Assembly: GCA_937928405.1 (NCBI GenBank)
Contig: CALFWZ010000108.1
Location: 1 to 57,880 of the forward strand
Source: an uncultured Saprospiraceae bacterium
GTDB lineage: Bacteria > Bacteroidota > Bacteroidia > Chitinophagales > Saprospiraceae
Direction: 5' to 3'
Length of the DNA stretch: 57,880 nt
The notes beneath the pieces are model-generated. The model searched no databases. It was not told the DNA's origin and saw nothing but the letters and a program-made list of their open reading frames with translations. Shown here piece after piece: positions 9,401 to 18,179 of the stretch. Position 1 is the stretch's first letter; every line of letters starts with the position of its first letter. The translations under genes were made by a program, and so were the position numbers.

Positions 9401-12400
9401 AGGTTGGTGATCATATTGTTGGTGCTTCCACCCGTCCAAGAATAACTATAAGGTGCGGTACCTCCTGATGGGGTAAGCATGGCTGTTCCATCATTTGCAC
9501 CATTACAAGTAATAGAAGTGGTATCTAACGTTACTATCAATGGTGTTGGTTCTAAAACAATCACAGTTGCCTCTTCGCTACATCCAGCCTGATCACTTAC
9601 CGTAACGGTATAAGAACCTGCGGCAAGACCTGATGCCATATTGGTGTTATTAACAGGTACGGTATTCCATTCATAGTCAAACGTTCCAAAACCTCCCGTA
9701 GCCATAACTCCAGCCACCCCAGAAAGTTCTCCTGTACAATCGACAGAATCCATACTGGTGGTTAAATTGATAGGGGTAGAAAGCGAGGTCAGCGAGAAAG
9801 AAACCGTGTCACGACAACCATCCGCATCAATAGCAATTATCTCTTGTGGTCCAGCACCAAGTCCCATAATATTTTCCGAAAATGGTCCAGCTCCATTGAC
9901 AAAATATTCGATGGGATTGCTACCATTCGCAGCAGTTAAAACAGCTCCTCCATTTAGGTCACCTTGACAGGCAGGCCTTTGGGTAGAAATTGTATCAATT
10001 GTCATCATACATGGAAAAGGTATACAGGTATTTTCGCCAATGCCAGAGGGGCAATCAGATTCAGCTACCGCACGTACTTGCAGGTTTGCCATTTGACCAA
10101 TGGTCAGTCCTGTGTATAAATGATTAAAGTTTCCAGTTGGTGTAATCCAAGTCGTTCCTCCATCTAAGCTCACCTCATACGCCACTGCTCCAATATCATT
10201 CCAAGTGAAATTAACTTCTGAATTTGACACGGGGGAACAAATTACATTAACGGCAGGAAATCCAAACGCTTCCGCTATGATTATGGTATCAAAGGAAATA
10301 CATCCAAAATCATCCGTAATTTCAACCGTATAAGTTGCCGGAAAACTAGTAGGCGTTGCTTCTGGTTCCGCACAATCCGTACAAGATAGATCTGGGCTAG
10401 GTGCCCAGTCATAAGTTAAACCATTTTCGATGGCGAAGGTAATCGTCCAGTCTTGTAAAACTCCTCTAAAACCGTTGGAAGCATCTGCAACTAGAAGGCT
10501 CCAGTTTCCACTGATATTCTCTCCATTGAAGGCATTAAAACTTTCTTCTGGTATAAAGTCGCCTGTAAACGGTGCACTACCGGCAGCGATGGGAGTAATA
10601 GCAGAAGCAGTAAAACAAGTTTGGAGATAATCGTTGGCTAAGCTACCATTTTGGGTAGACAATGCTATCGTTGTTCCAGCAGGAGATTTTAATCCCAATA
10701 CGACATCTTCGGTGGCTTGATGTTCTAAATTAACGCAAACAGATATAATCTGTGCTTCGCCATTTGTGATGGCATCTGGGAATACAAAATCCACTGAAGT
10801 TGGTACCTCTAAGGGGATCGCTGGAGGATAAAGATTAAATTCTATTCTTTCATTAGAATAAGCAAAATAACTAACCGATTCGGGTGCGATAGTATCTGGT
10901 GGAATGGCGCTAATAGTAACTGGACTTCCAGCACAACTTACGGTATCTTCCATAAACGTGGCAGATTCTATACAATTATAACAATCTGGATGCGTAGCAG
11001 GTAAGACGTCGATTAAAATGGTGGTGTCATACGTACAACCAAAATCATCCATCACATCTACGGTGAATCCAGCCACACCAGCTGCTACGGGAGAAGCAAT
11101 GATAGAATCTTGTTCATAAAAAATTATAGAGCTTTGATCGCGCCAAGCTAAGTCTGTAATGGTCGGTGTAAATCGCTCCAAATCTGGGAAAAGATCCTGT
11201 GCGAATCCAACACTCCATTCAAATATCCAACCGTTATCAACGGCTAATTGATCCGTAATGGTAATGGTCCATTCTCCGTTTAGGGGACAACCTAAAAAGG
11301 CATCAAACGGATTAAGGCTATTATAATCTCCCGCCGGCAAAGTATTCACGCCGGTTGCTTGCTCATATTCACTCCAAGTTCCATTGGTAGCATTTGGCCG
11401 AAAACAATACTCAAATCCAACCCCTTGCAAAGGAGGAATATTGGTCGACATATCGTCTGACTCGTTCGGAATTCCTAAAAATACTTCACCACCTCCCGCT
11501 AGCGATTGATCCTGCATTAGGACGGTTGTGCCGTCAGGACAAGTCAATTCTAAATCAAGATCATACATATAGGAATGCTCCATGAGCATACAAACGCCTA
11601 AGAAATCATTAACGTCGGTCAGGATCTGACCGGGAGAAAATTCCGTAAATCTAATACTGGTTGAATAACTAATACCATCTCCATCAGGTAATGCCAGCGT
11701 ATCAGACAACACGCCCTCATTCTGAAAACTTCCAGCGTTAGGACCTACAGATAGAGAGGCTGTAGTATCTAGTGCAGCTGCTGCCAGCGTAACTGTATCT
11801 GAAGAACAGATCACCGCGGGAATCATATCTGATATTCCAAAACTTGGATAAGTAGAAACTCGAACTCGCTGTGAAATAAAGTTTGTATTTAGGCATCCAA
11901 ATTGATCAATAATTTTTAGCTGAACGGTATATCCTCCAGGTTCATCATATACTTTAAAAACATTAGGTCCCTGTCCTTCCGTTCCATCTCCAAAATCCCA
12001 AAAGAAATCTGATGTCGCATCCGAATGATTATAAACAGCTCCATCCTGTGGATAAGATCCTGCTCCAAAAAATTCAACTCCATCACCAGGGCAAATATCA
12101 ATGTATCCCGTATCAACTGGCGTTACAGCAGGAATACTTCCAACCAAATTAGAAGTGATAAGTTGACAGGCGGCAATACAATTCATGTCAGCACTCCATC
12201 CATCTGCTTCTCCTGCTCCGTCGGAAGTAAACACCAACGTTAGACATCCGGAAGGATTGACCGCTGTAGCCTGAATGATAAAGGAGCCACCGGCGGGGAA
12301 GTCCCCTGCACAACTTAACTGTGTAGCGGTAGCATCTGGTCCATCAAAAAAACAAAGATTGTCTCCACCACCAAGTTCTACGCTAGGAAAAACCAACTGT

Positions 12401-12597
12401 ACGTGGGTGCCACCTACCAAATCGGGACAGATGGTGGTAGTCAAATTTTCGTTAGGGCCATAGCCAGCATCATTTCCTCCACTATCGGTAAAAAAACCAC
12501 TACATGAAGTAACTGGCGTTCCATCCATTATGAAGGTCTGTCCATTTGCATAGAAGGCAAAGAACAGGAATAAAATAATAGTCAATTGTCTGGTCAT
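6427..12597 (-). CDS. Giant SprB-repeat surface adhesin with CUB-like, PKD and P-domains and type B T9SS sorting domain
   Basis: 2056 residues with a signal peptide (cleavage near YANGQ). Domains in order: CUB-like (about 20-145), PKD (about 150-250, WDFGDGTE), a proprotein-convertase P-domain-like unit (about 270-475), a second P-like unit (about 575-740), an FN3-like segment, then 13 tandem SprB-type repeats of about 75-82 residues (roughly 880-1890), each with a Cys near the start, a W(S/T)NG-type core and a GxYxVTVTDxxGC end. The last ~95 residues are the gliding-motility-associated C-terminal (type B sorting) domain, starting FVPTAFTPNGDNAND. SprB-like proteins are mobile or static surface adhesins. 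The adjoining PorP/SprF gene supports co-dependent export. Several plus-strand frames inside are open only because of the repeat composition. Confidence 0.95.
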   Translation of the reverse strand: MTRQLTIILFLFFAFYANGQTFIMDGTPVTSCSGFFTDSGGNDAGYGPNENLTTTICPDLVGGTHVQLVFPSVELGGGDNLCFFDGPDATATQLSCAGDFPAGGSFIIQATAVNPSGCLTLVFTSDGAGEADGWSADMNCIAACQLITSNLVGSIPAVTPVDTGYIDICPGDGVEFFGAGSYPQDGAVYNHSDATSDFFWDFGDGTEGQGPNVFKVYDEPGGYTVQLKIIDQFGCLNTNFISQRVRVSTYPSFGISDMIPAVICSSDTVTLAAAALDTTASLSVGPNAGSFQNEGVLSDTLALPDGDGISYSTSIRFTEFSPGQILTDVNDFLGVCMLMEHSYMYDLDLELTCPDGTTVLMQDQSLAGGGEVFLGIPNESDDMSTNIPPLQGVGFEYCFRPNATNGTWSEYEQATGVNTLPAGDYNSLNPFDAFLGCPLNGEWTITITDQLAVDNGWIFEWSVGFAQDLFPDLERFTPTITDLAWRDQSSIIFYEQDSIIASPVAAGVAGFTVDVMDDFGCTYDTTILIDVLPATHPDCYNCIESATFMEDTVSCAGSPVTISAIPPDTIAPESVSYFAYSNERIEFNLYPPAIPLEVPTSVDFVFPDAITNGEAQIISVCVNLEHQATEDVVLGLKSPAGTTIALSTQNGSLANDYLQTCFTASAITPIAAGSAPFTGDFIPEESFNAFNGENISGNWSLLVADASNGFRGVLQDWTITFAIENGLTYDWAPSPDLSCTDCAEPEATPTSFPATYTVEITDDFGCISFDTIIIAEAFGFPAVNVICSPVSNSEVNFTWNDIGAVAYEVSLDGGTTWITPTGNFNHLYTGLTIGQMANLQVRAVAESDCPSGIGENTCIPFPCMMTIDTISTQRPACQGDLNGGAVLTAANGSNPIEYFVNGAGPFSENIMGLGAGPQEIIAIDADGCRDTVSFSLTSLSTPINLTTSMDSVDCTGELSGVAGVMATGGFGTFDYEWNTVPVNNTNMASGLAAGSYTVTVSDQAGCSEEATVIVLEPTPLIVTLDTTSITCNGANDGTAMLTPSGGTAPYSYSWTGGSTNNMITNLGTTTFTGTVMDAKGCSVSLTAALVDPVAITVNLQPQDLSCFENASGMVTATPVNASGMVTYNWSGPNSFSSAIDQPTDLVAGQYCVTITDDNNCEANDCIILTEPSAIILSVDSTQVDCFNAPTGSATVTASGGAGNYQYAWSDGNNQTTAQAINLPPGDYTVTVTDMNTCTQTANVNVPNGTEITLTIVSTPPLCSNTTDGNATAMAGGGAGSFSYQWDMAANGQNTALASNLSSGNYCVTATDMMGCTIEDCVEVMPTSILEIPTFMATPASCFGVNDGTAEVTPMGGTGTGTYTYLWNDDNAQFSNPAVSLPAGIYTVTVTDGNTCTATTMVEVIQPDTLTIEVTPSEVACFGGNTGTIVSATEGGNGNNTYAWSNGNNMANANDLFAGNYIVTVTDAMGCSATAATIVTEPIAPITVTIAQGDTACFETANSTAFVTVQGGTPAMGSYQYSWTNGGGTDSIATNMGVGTYRVEVTDNNGCMEEAIIDIQEYSEIEINIAAVDPSCFGDMDGRMAVNVVSRDGVIDDLNDYTYSWSNGGTGMAQIDLVGNETYLVTVTDLQGCVGDTSQFLQAPDQITLNVLSEDPSCFEDENGSVEITNVNGNTANHFFEWSNGATTDNIDGLAAGNYRVTVTDDFGCTMDSFFVLSQPQELSARLTVSPNGCEGQAIGEILAEPVGGTPGYNFEWSNGATTPSIDGLSTQSYSLILTDAEGCQHFDTTFVGRPDPMMVSFEVIDPSCFGDRDGRIIASVTGGVGPFSFSVDDENYFGTNTLVGLRAGTYPVHIRDQTNCTLVDSVTITDPPAFTVLAGEDEELQVGDSIQLSPEFENNVGDVQLSWTALFDNTLFCTIDSLPCIDPWVQTFFDNTYELYGVDENGCEDTDEITIKINKTSQIFVPTAFTPNGDNANDLLTVHGAAGATVKNFEVFDRWGTLLYRVRNFDINLLTVGWNGTYRGKLSPTGVYTWKAAVEFIDGTEKLASGHTTLLR

Positions 12598-13011
12598 TCC
12601 GGTTTTAATTTAATCCTTTTCGTAAAATAAATAGACTGATCCTTATTTCGTTAACAGCTCGAAATACAGGACATCTTCATAATTTATTAACGTGTATAAT
12701 TCAGGGATTTACCTGGTAAGTGTGTAGTAAAACAGTAGTTAAAATTAAGTTGATGAATAATGAGTATTGCTTATTCTCCTTCTAATTTATCTTAAACCTA
12801 ATTTTGGGCACTACTTACGCCAACAAATTTATCGTTTTCAGTCATTAAACTGGCATTTTTGGGTAGTTTTTTGGCTGCTAATTGGGCTAAAAATCCTTTT
12901 ATGTCCATAAAATACACTTTCCTCCTTCTTAATTTTGATAACCAAGCCCTTAATCTTTGTGAATTAGTAGGATTTTGGGGATATTGGGATTTTTCGTATC
13001 TCAGCCTTCTT
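12598..13011. other. Divergent intergenic region
   Basis: This gap separates the adhesin (minus) and hydrolase (plus) genes and presumably holds both promoters. A near-consensus Bacteroidota -7 element, TAATCTTTG (one base longer than TAnnTTTG), occurs at 12951-12959, about 50 bp before the hydrolase ATG. A frame open from 12859 reaches the hydrolase but has no family-like sequence before 13012. Nothing else recognised. Confidence 0.5.
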
Positions 13012-13794
13012 ATGAAAATCTTTTTCTTTTTCGTTTTTCTTTATTTATTGGTCTGCCTGTATATTTACTATTATCAGGAGTCCTTCATTTTTTATCCAGA
13101 TATTCTTCCGGATGATTATGAATTTATCCATTTTGGTGATGCGGCAGAAGAAATATATTACCACCCAGCCTCGGATGTTCGACTCCATGCCTTGAAGTTT
13201 TCAGTTCCAAATCCTAAGGGAGTAATTCTGTATTTTCATGGAAATGCCCGTGCTTTAGACAACTGGGGCTATATAGCGGCAGACTTGTTACCAAATGGAT
13301 ATGATATTGTCTTACCCGATTATCGAGGATACGGAAAAAGTAAAGGTGTACGGTCTGAAAAAAATCTGTTTAAGGACGCCCGTTATATATTTGACCAACT
13401 CGCTGCTAAGTATGGTGCTAAAAATGTTGTGGTATATGGAAGATCGCTTGGTTCTGGAGTTGCCAGTTCCCTTGCCGCTGAGACCATACCTAAACTATTA
13501 ATTCTTGAAACGCCATATTATAGTATCGGACGACTAGCAGCGGAACAAATGCGTTTTTTACCAACCAACCTATTATTAGCTTATAAATTTCGGAGTGACC
13601 TCTTTTTACCAAAAGTTAAATGTCCTATTTATATTTTTCATGGAACAGCAGATGAGCTTATCCCCTACCAACATGCAGTTGATTTAAAGACTTTGGTTCC
13701 AAATATTGATTTTACAACCCTTCCGGGTGCTAGCCATAATAACCTTTCCCAATTCCCTTTGTTTAATAAAAAAATAGAAACAGTTTTAAAATAA
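13012..13794 (+). CDS. Membrane-anchored alpha/beta hydrolase (BEM46/ABHD13-like)
   Basis: A 260-residue protein with one N-terminal membrane segment (MKIFFFFVFLYLLVCLYIYYY) followed by the characteristic ESFIFYPD linker of BEM46-type hydrolases. The fold signature is complete: oxyanion region YFHGNAR, nucleophile S145 in GRSLGSG, acid D214 in HGTADELIP, and H242 in PGASHNN. Such enzymes are serine hydrolases (esterase or peptidase-like); the substrate cannot be told. I chose ATG 13012 because the family starts with the membrane segment right there, although the frame is open back to an ATG at 12859 with unfamily-like sequence. Confidence 0.88.
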   Translation: MKIFFFFVFLYLLVCLYIYYYQESFIFYPDILPDDYEFIHFGDAAEEIYYHPASDVRLHALKFSVPNPKGVILYFHGNARALDNWGYIAADLLPNGYDIVLPDYRGYGKSKGVRSEKNLFKDARYIFDQLAAKYGAKNVVVYGRSLGSGVASSLAAETIPKLLILETPYYSIGRLAAEQMRFLPTNLLLAYKFRSDLFLPKVKCPIYIFHGTADELIPYQHAVDLKTLVPNIDFTTLPGASHNNLSQFPLFNKKIETVLK

Positions 13795-13855
13795 CGATTC
13801 ATATTGCCCCAAACCCATAGACTTCTTCTTCATATTTTTAATTTTTTCTAATCAA

Positions 13856-14497
13856 ATGCAAAAAGAGAATTACCAACATATTATTGATCAAATAAAAGGA
13901 ACACCTGCCAAACTAGTGGTGGTTTCTAAAACGCGCAGTTTAGAACAAATACGGCCTTTTTACGAAAATGGGCAACGGATGTTTGGTGAAAACCGTGTCT
14001 CTGAACTGGTTGAAAAACAAGCTGCTTTGCCAAAGGACATTGAATGGCATCTGATCGGTCATTTACAATCCAAGAAAGTAAAACATATTGCCAGCTTTGT
14101 AGCCCTAATTCACTCGGTAGATTCTCTGCGACTTTTGGAAGAAATTAATAAACAGGCCGAAAAAAATGATCGTAAAATTCCCGTTCTCCTACAATTTAAA
14201 ATTGCACAGGAGGAAAGTAAGTATGGTTTAAAAATGCCTGACTTAGCACATTTTCAAGTCGAAGATTATCCTTTTGTAATCTTTAGAGGTGTCATGGGAA
14301 TGGCCAGTTTTGTTAGCGATAAACCACAGATAACCAATGAATTCCGTCAACTCACCTATTATTTTTCTCAATTAAAGACACTTCATTTTTCCAATAATCC
14401 TGACTTCACTGAAATTAGTATGGGCATGTCTGGAGATTATGAAATTGCTCTGGCAGAGGGCAGCACCATGCTCAGAGTCGGTAGTTTGGTTTTTTAA
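13856..14497 (+). CDS. YggS/PLPBP family pyridoxal-phosphate homeostasis protein
   Basis: 213 residues, slightly short for the family (about 220-240). The PLP-binding lysine is K25 in LVVVSKTRS; other hallmarks are GENRVSEL, WHLIGHLQSKK, HSVDS and the phosphate-binding end SMGMSGDYEIALAEGSTMLRVGS. The family has a TIM-barrel fold, binds PLP without known catalysis and buffers vitamin B6 and amino-acid pools in the cytosol. It sits 61 bp after the hydrolase, possibly in one transcript. Confidence 0.95.
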   Translation: MQKENYQHIIDQIKGTPAKLVVVSKTRSLEQIRPFYENGQRMFGENRVSELVEKQAALPKDIEWHLIGHLQSKKVKHIASFVALIHSVDSLRLLEEINKQAEKNDRKIPVLLQFKIAQEESKYGLKMPDLAHFQVEDYPFVIFRGVMGMASFVSDKPQITNEFRQLTYYFSQLKTLHFSNNPDFTEISMGMSGDYEIALAEGSTMLRVGSLVF

Positions 14498-14534
14498 TCC
14501 CTTCTGTTCTACCTATATTTAGCGGAATAACCCT

Positions 14535-14542
14535 TATCTTTG
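14535..14542 (+). promoter_or_regulatory. Bacteroidota-type -7 element (TATCTTTG)
   Basis: Perfect match to TAnnTTTG, followed by GT, 29 bp before the OmpA-like gene's ATG. No convincing TTTG -33 box at the usual spacing. It would give the lipoprotein/small-protein pair its own promoter. Confidence 0.5.
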
Positions 14543-14571
14543 TATTGAAAAAGAAATAAACGAATTTTACT

Positions 14572-15621
14572 ATGAATAAAGCAACTGGCTATCTACTACT
14601 TCTTGCGCTGTGTGGTTGGACATTAATGAGCTGTGTCTCCCAAAACAGATTTAAACAATCACAACAATTAACTGATTTTTATAGAATGGAAATTGATTCG
14701 CTACGCGGTCTTACCGACAGTGGATTGAATAATTCTTCCGAATTCAATTACGAACAGTTGGAGAAAGAAAAAAAGTCCACCGAAATGGACCTGACAGTAT
14801 TACAGGAAAACTACGACAATCTTAAATCATACAACAACGAAATTCTTCGAAAATACGATGAGTTGTTATTGCAAAATAAAAACTTGCTGAACTCTTCTTC
14901 TACCGATGTTCAGGAAATGGTCGGCAAACTCTCTCAAGCACAAACCACTAACGATCAACAAGCACGTTTGATTCAACGGTTAGAAGATCAAATTAAATCT
15001 TTGCAAGGAGATCTTACGGACGCTCGAAATACAGTAGCCACCACTCCTCCGGCGCCTCCTGCTCCAGAAGTTGAAGTACGAACCGTTGTTACCAACGACT
15101 GTGGGGATTATGAAAGACAAGTTAATGAACTCAATCGATTGCTAGCGGATAAAGAAAATCGACTCAATGGACTTCGTTCTAAAGTCAATCAAGCTTTACT
15201 TGGCTTTACCGATGCAGACTTATCAGTCACTGAACGAAATGGAAAAATTTATGTCTCTCTGAGTCAAAATTTACTCTTCGCATCGAATAGTGATAATATT
15301 GATTGGAAAGGAAAAAAAGCGATTCGCTCACTTGCGGAGGTTTTAAAACAAAACCCGGATATTAATATTACCGTTGAAGGTCATACGGACCCTGATGGAA
15401 GTCCTGCCAAAAATTGGGATCTTAGTGTACGACGAGCCACCTCTGTGGTCAAGGTGCTTACGCAAGCTCAAGTGGCTCCTGACCGAATTACAGCGTCTGG
15501 TCGTAGTTTTTATTTCCCCGTAGCAAGCAATGCTACTGCCGCTGGCAAAGCCAAGAATCGACGGACCGAAATCATCCTCAGTCCCCGCCTCGATCAATTA
15601 TACAAAATCATCAACGAGTAA
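14572..15621 (+). CDS. OmpA-family peptidoglycan-binding lipoprotein with coiled coil
   Basis: 349 residues. The N-terminus is a lipoprotein signal with lipobox LMSC (C21). Residues ~35-150 and ~175-205 are rich in charged heptads and predicted coiled coil, interrupted by a TTPPAPPAPE linker. Residues ~235-345 form an OmpA C-terminal domain: FASNSDNIDWKGKKAIRSLAE, the NITVEGHTDPDG loop and the NRRTEIILSP end, which in the family bind diaminopimelate peptidoglycan. It probably tethers the outer membrane to the cell wall. The next gene starts one base after its stop, implying an operon. Confidence 0.92.
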   Translation: MNKATGYLLLLALCGWTLMSCVSQNRFKQSQQLTDFYRMEIDSLRGLTDSGLNNSSEFNYEQLEKEKKSTEMDLTVLQENYDNLKSYNNEILRKYDELLLQNKNLLNSSSTDVQEMVGKLSQAQTTNDQQARLIQRLEDQIKSLQGDLTDARNTVATTPPAPPAPEVEVRTVVTNDCGDYERQVNELNRLLADKENRLNGLRSKVNQALLGFTDADLSVTERNGKIYVSLSQNLLFASNSDNIDWKGKKAIRSLAEVLKQNPDINITVEGHTDPDGSPAKNWDLSVRRATSVVKVLTQAQVAPDRITASGRSFYFPVASNATAAGKAKNRRTEIILSPRLDQLYKIINE

Positions 15622-15622
15622 T

Positions 15623-15904
15623 ATGCGTATCATCGGCTATATCGAACATCCTGTCATGAAAATTACTGTCTTTAAGGACAATGGTAAACTTTCTGCAAAA
15701 TTTGAAACAGGATTATTTGAGCAAACTTATAAATTCAGAGAAATGGATGCCATGAAAAGCCTTGTGGATGTGCAAGGCTTAGTAGACGCCACGTTTCAAG
15801 CCCGCGTCATGGAAAATTTCCAGACCATGAATCAGATTAGGAATGAAGGTTTAGACCGTTTTTTACCAAAGCTTGAGGAAGAAGACTTTGAAGAGATTAT
15901 CTAA
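15623..15904 (+). CDS. Small conserved hypothetical protein, co-transcribed with OmpA lipoprotein
   Basis: 93 residues beginning MRIIGYIEHPVMKITVFKDNGKLSAKFE, acidic at the C-terminus (EEEDFEEII), with no signal peptide or membrane segment. The ATG at 15623 comes one base after the upstream TAA, strong evidence of translational coupling and of this start; the frame is open further upstream but only as a shadow of the OmpA gene. It resembles short uncharacterised Bacteroidota proteins; I know no function. Confidence 0.8.
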   Translation: MRIIGYIEHPVMKITVFKDNGKLSAKFETGLFEQTYKFREMDAMKSLVDVQGLVDATFQARVMENFQTMNQIRNEGLDRFLPKLEEEDFEEII

Positions 15905-15988
15905 AAGCATTATTTAGTTATTTTGGTTGTGCTCTATGGCATTTTCTAAGACCAGAAAACAGCTTTAACCTTACATTTACAACTATAA

Positions 15989-15996
15989 TACTTTTG
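15989..15996 (+). promoter_or_regulatory. TACTTTTG, -7-like element overlapping the flippase TTG start
   Basis: Perfect TAnnTTTG match whose last three bases are the TTG used as the flippase start. If active, transcription would begin just inside the gene and initiation would have to be leaderless or further downstream. It could equally be chance in AT-rich DNA. Confidence 0.25.
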
Positions 15997-17256
15997 GCTA
16001 TTCGTGATTTTATTGGCGCGTTTAATACCGGAAAAGGTAATCAGGTTCTGCTTGCTACCTTGTTCGCTAGGCTGGCAAATTTCATTGTCAACTTGAGTAT
16101 TATTCGGCTGCTGACTAGCGATGACTATGGCAACCTATCTTATGCCTTTACCATTATTTCTTTTATTCTTCCTTTTCTTGGAGGTGGTATTTTACCTGGT
16201 CTAATTCGCTACGGTGCCACCCGTAGTGGACAGTTAGAAAAAAAGTATTATGTCCGTTTTGCCTTAAAGCGTGGCATGCTCGTTTCGTTAGCTATTTTAC
16301 TGATTACGTGCTTGTTAGCAGGATTGCTTACACAAAAACTTCCTGGCGCACTCCCCTATTTATTGGTCTTTATTTTTCAATTATTTGGTCTATTACTATT
16401 TCGTAGTGTAGGTGCTTATTGTATGTTGGTACACCGCAACGGGTGGTATGCACGGCTTGAATTTACGCTGAGTTTTTTATTTTTAGTAGGAAATATTTCT
16501 GCAGCTTGGCTTTTTGGTGGAATGGGTTATGTGGTGAGTTTAGTCTGTATTCCTTTGGTCCTCGGTATTTATTATTGGTTCCGTTTTAATCTTGGAGACC
16601 GTGTCAAAAACATTAATTTCACATTTAATACCAAAGAATTATTTGAATACGGATTTTATACTAGCTTGGGTACCGTACTCGCACAATTACTTTATGCAGT
16701 TGATATTTTATTGATCGGAAATATCCTGACAGATCCCGCTGCCGTAGCAGAATATCGCGTGGCCAGTATCATCCCTTTAAATTTGATCATTTTAAGTCTC
16801 GCAGTGATGACTACCTTCACGGTAAAAGTTGCCCGTAATGCAGAAAAAAATCCTCAGTTTGTTTTTGATTTTTATAAAAATTATCTAGCCGTTTTTATTC
16901 CCATCAGTTTGGCGATTGTACTTTTCTTTTATTTTGGAGCAGACTGGTTGGTACTTATTTTCGGAGAACAATACCACGAGCAAGGAGATTTGATGCGCAT
17001 CTTTTCTATAGGCGTGGCAGGTGGCTTACTGATGCGTGCGCCATTGGGCAATATGTTACCAACCTTGGGCTTTCCAAAAATAAATGCTTTTTTATCCTTG
17101 ATCATTTTGGGAATTAACGTGGGGGGAAGTTATTGGATGTTGCAATATTATGGGATTCGTGGGGCTGCTATTGTTACTTCTGCCATGTTTTGGTTATCTG
17201 GTATTTTTAGTTTGGGCGTATTTTGGTGGTGGTGGCGCGGGGTAAAAAGGTTTTGA
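15994..17256 (+). CDS. Polysaccharide flippase (MATE/Wzx-like, oligosaccharide flippase family)
   Basis: 420 residues with about 12 hydrophobic segments. The opening NQVLLATLFARLANFIVNLSIIRLLTSDDYG is typical of the polysaccharide biosynthesis flippase family (Wzx/RfbX type), in which the first helix is followed by a LTxxDYG turn. Members move lipid-linked sugars across the inner membrane. No glycosyltransferases lie nearby, so the sugar is unknown. The start is TTG (15994); no ATG exists until residue 94 (MLVSL), well inside the fold. Confidence 0.9.
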   Translation: MAIRDFIGAFNTGKGNQVLLATLFARLANFIVNLSIIRLLTSDDYGNLSYAFTIISFILPFLGGGILPGLIRYGATRSGQLEKKYYVRFALKRGMLVSLAILLITCLLAGLLTQKLPGALPYLLVFIFQLFGLLLFRSVGAYCMLVHRNGWYARLEFTLSFLFLVGNISAAWLFGGMGYVVSLVCIPLVLGIYYWFRFNLGDRVKNINFTFNTKELFEYGFYTSLGTVLAQLLYAVDILLIGNILTDPAAVAEYRVASIIPLNLIILSLAVMTTFTVKVARNAEKNPQFVFDFYKNYLAVFIPISLAIVLFFYFGADWLVLIFGEQYHEQGDLMRIFSIGVAGGLLMRAPLGNMLPTLGFPKINAFLSLIILGINVGGSYWMLQYYGIRGAAIVTSAMFWLSGIFSLGVFWWWWRGVKRF

Positions 17257-17337
17257 GTCTCCGCTATTAATACTTAATGATCTTGATTTTCATTATTCTC
17301 TCAATAAAAAAATTGATTTATTTTTATCTTTAAGCGC

Positions 17338-17405
17338 AGCGTTTAAACGCTCAACTTCATATATAATATAAGCACGCTGTTTAAAATACAGCAGAATATG
17401 GTTAC
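17338..17405. repeat. Palindrome AGCGTTTAAACGCT plus ACAGCAGAATATGG motif (dispersed repeat copy)
   Basis: A perfect 14-bp palindrome at 17338-17351 is followed at 17388-17405 by ACAGCAGAATATGGTTAC. The same order, AGCGTTTA then TCATATnTA, TAAGC and ACAGCAGAATATGGCTAC, recurs at 24114-24191. The two look like members of one dispersed intergenic family. Not a known element to me. Confidence 0.45.
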
Positions 17406-17467
17406 GAACATTTTTAAACAACTTCAAAGCGCCCTTTTTTCTTGTAATTTATTTAAAATAAAAAAAC

Positions 17468-18163
17468 ATGACCCGCCCCTTCATCTGCATAATCCTCCTT
17501 TTTATTCCTTTCGTAAGTTTTTCTCAAATTAATACCTCTTTAGATATTCTAGCTGGGATTGACTATTCTTATCGAAACTTAAACAATAATAGTATTCTCA
17601 ACGATGGTGAAACTGGCAAAATCAATTTTCGATTTGGCTTCAATTTTAATAAAAAAGTATCTGAAAAATTTTTCTTTAAAACAGGTTTAAGGTTCGCGGC
17701 AGTTGGTTATAAAGGAAAAAAAAATGATAACCTGCGTTGGGGAAATCAACAAACTGGCGGTGTCTTCAATCCTAGTATTCCTGGTGAGTTTAGTAGCTTG
17801 CAATTTATTTACAATTACTTATTTATTGAAATTCCAATAATTGGCAGATATGAATTTTCTAAAAAGAAATTCACGCCTTTTGCAGAACTCGGTTTAGCGC
17901 CTTCTCTCTACTTAACTACTCGTACCAAGCAAATTACCAATATAGATTCCAAAGTATTTAGCGCTAGTGACCCTAGTTTCAATAAGGTCCATTTCGTTGG
18001 CGTCATTTCTTTTGGTGGTAATTACACCATCAACCAAGGACTACAGCTTTTTGCTCAACCTACATTTAGATATCATTTGACCAGATTGATCAATGACGTT
18101 CCGATTAAAGAAAACTTATGGACAGTAGGCTTAGAATTAGGATTTAGGAAACGATTGAAATAA
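17468..18163 (+). CDS. Outer-membrane beta-barrel protein (PorT-like)
   Basis: 231 residues with a signal peptide (cleavage near VSFSQ). The mature part alternates aromatic/polar strands (FRFGFNFNKKVSEKFFFKTGLRFAAVGYKGK, YEFSKKKFTPFAELGLAPSLYL) and ends in a strand terminating with basic residues, as in the PorT-family or generic outer-membrane beta-barrel domain of Bacteroidota. Roles in the family are mostly unknown. A GAAGTTGTTTAAAA motif copy (reverse orientation) lies 43 bp upstream. Confidence 0.82.
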   Translation: MTRPFICIILLFIPFVSFSQINTSLDILAGIDYSYRNLNNNSILNDGETGKINFRFGFNFNKKVSEKFFFKTGLRFAAVGYKGKKNDNLRWGNQQTGGVFNPSIPGEFSSLQFIYNYLFIEIPIIGRYEFSKKKFTPFAELGLAPSLYLTTRTKQITNIDSKVFSASDPSFNKVHFVGVISFGGNYTINQGLQLFAQPTFRYHLTRLINDVPIKENLWTVGLELGFRKRLK

Positions 18164-18179
18164 ATTTGATTAAATATTT

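Noticed and set aside
6900..10000. Regular repeat spacing resembling a CRISPR-like pattern
   Set aside because: The period is about 230 bp and reflects protein-level SprB repeats in an open frame, not short direct repeats with unique spacers.
7921..12463. Several plus-strand ORFs inside the giant adhesin gene
   Set aside because: They are antisense shadows with Ser/Ile/Arg- or Pro/Ala-rich sequence and no family features; the minus frame has clear domains throughout.
12859..13011. Extended N-terminus of the alpha/beta hydrolase
   Set aside because: The extra 51 residues do not resemble the family, whose members start with the membrane helix at 13012.
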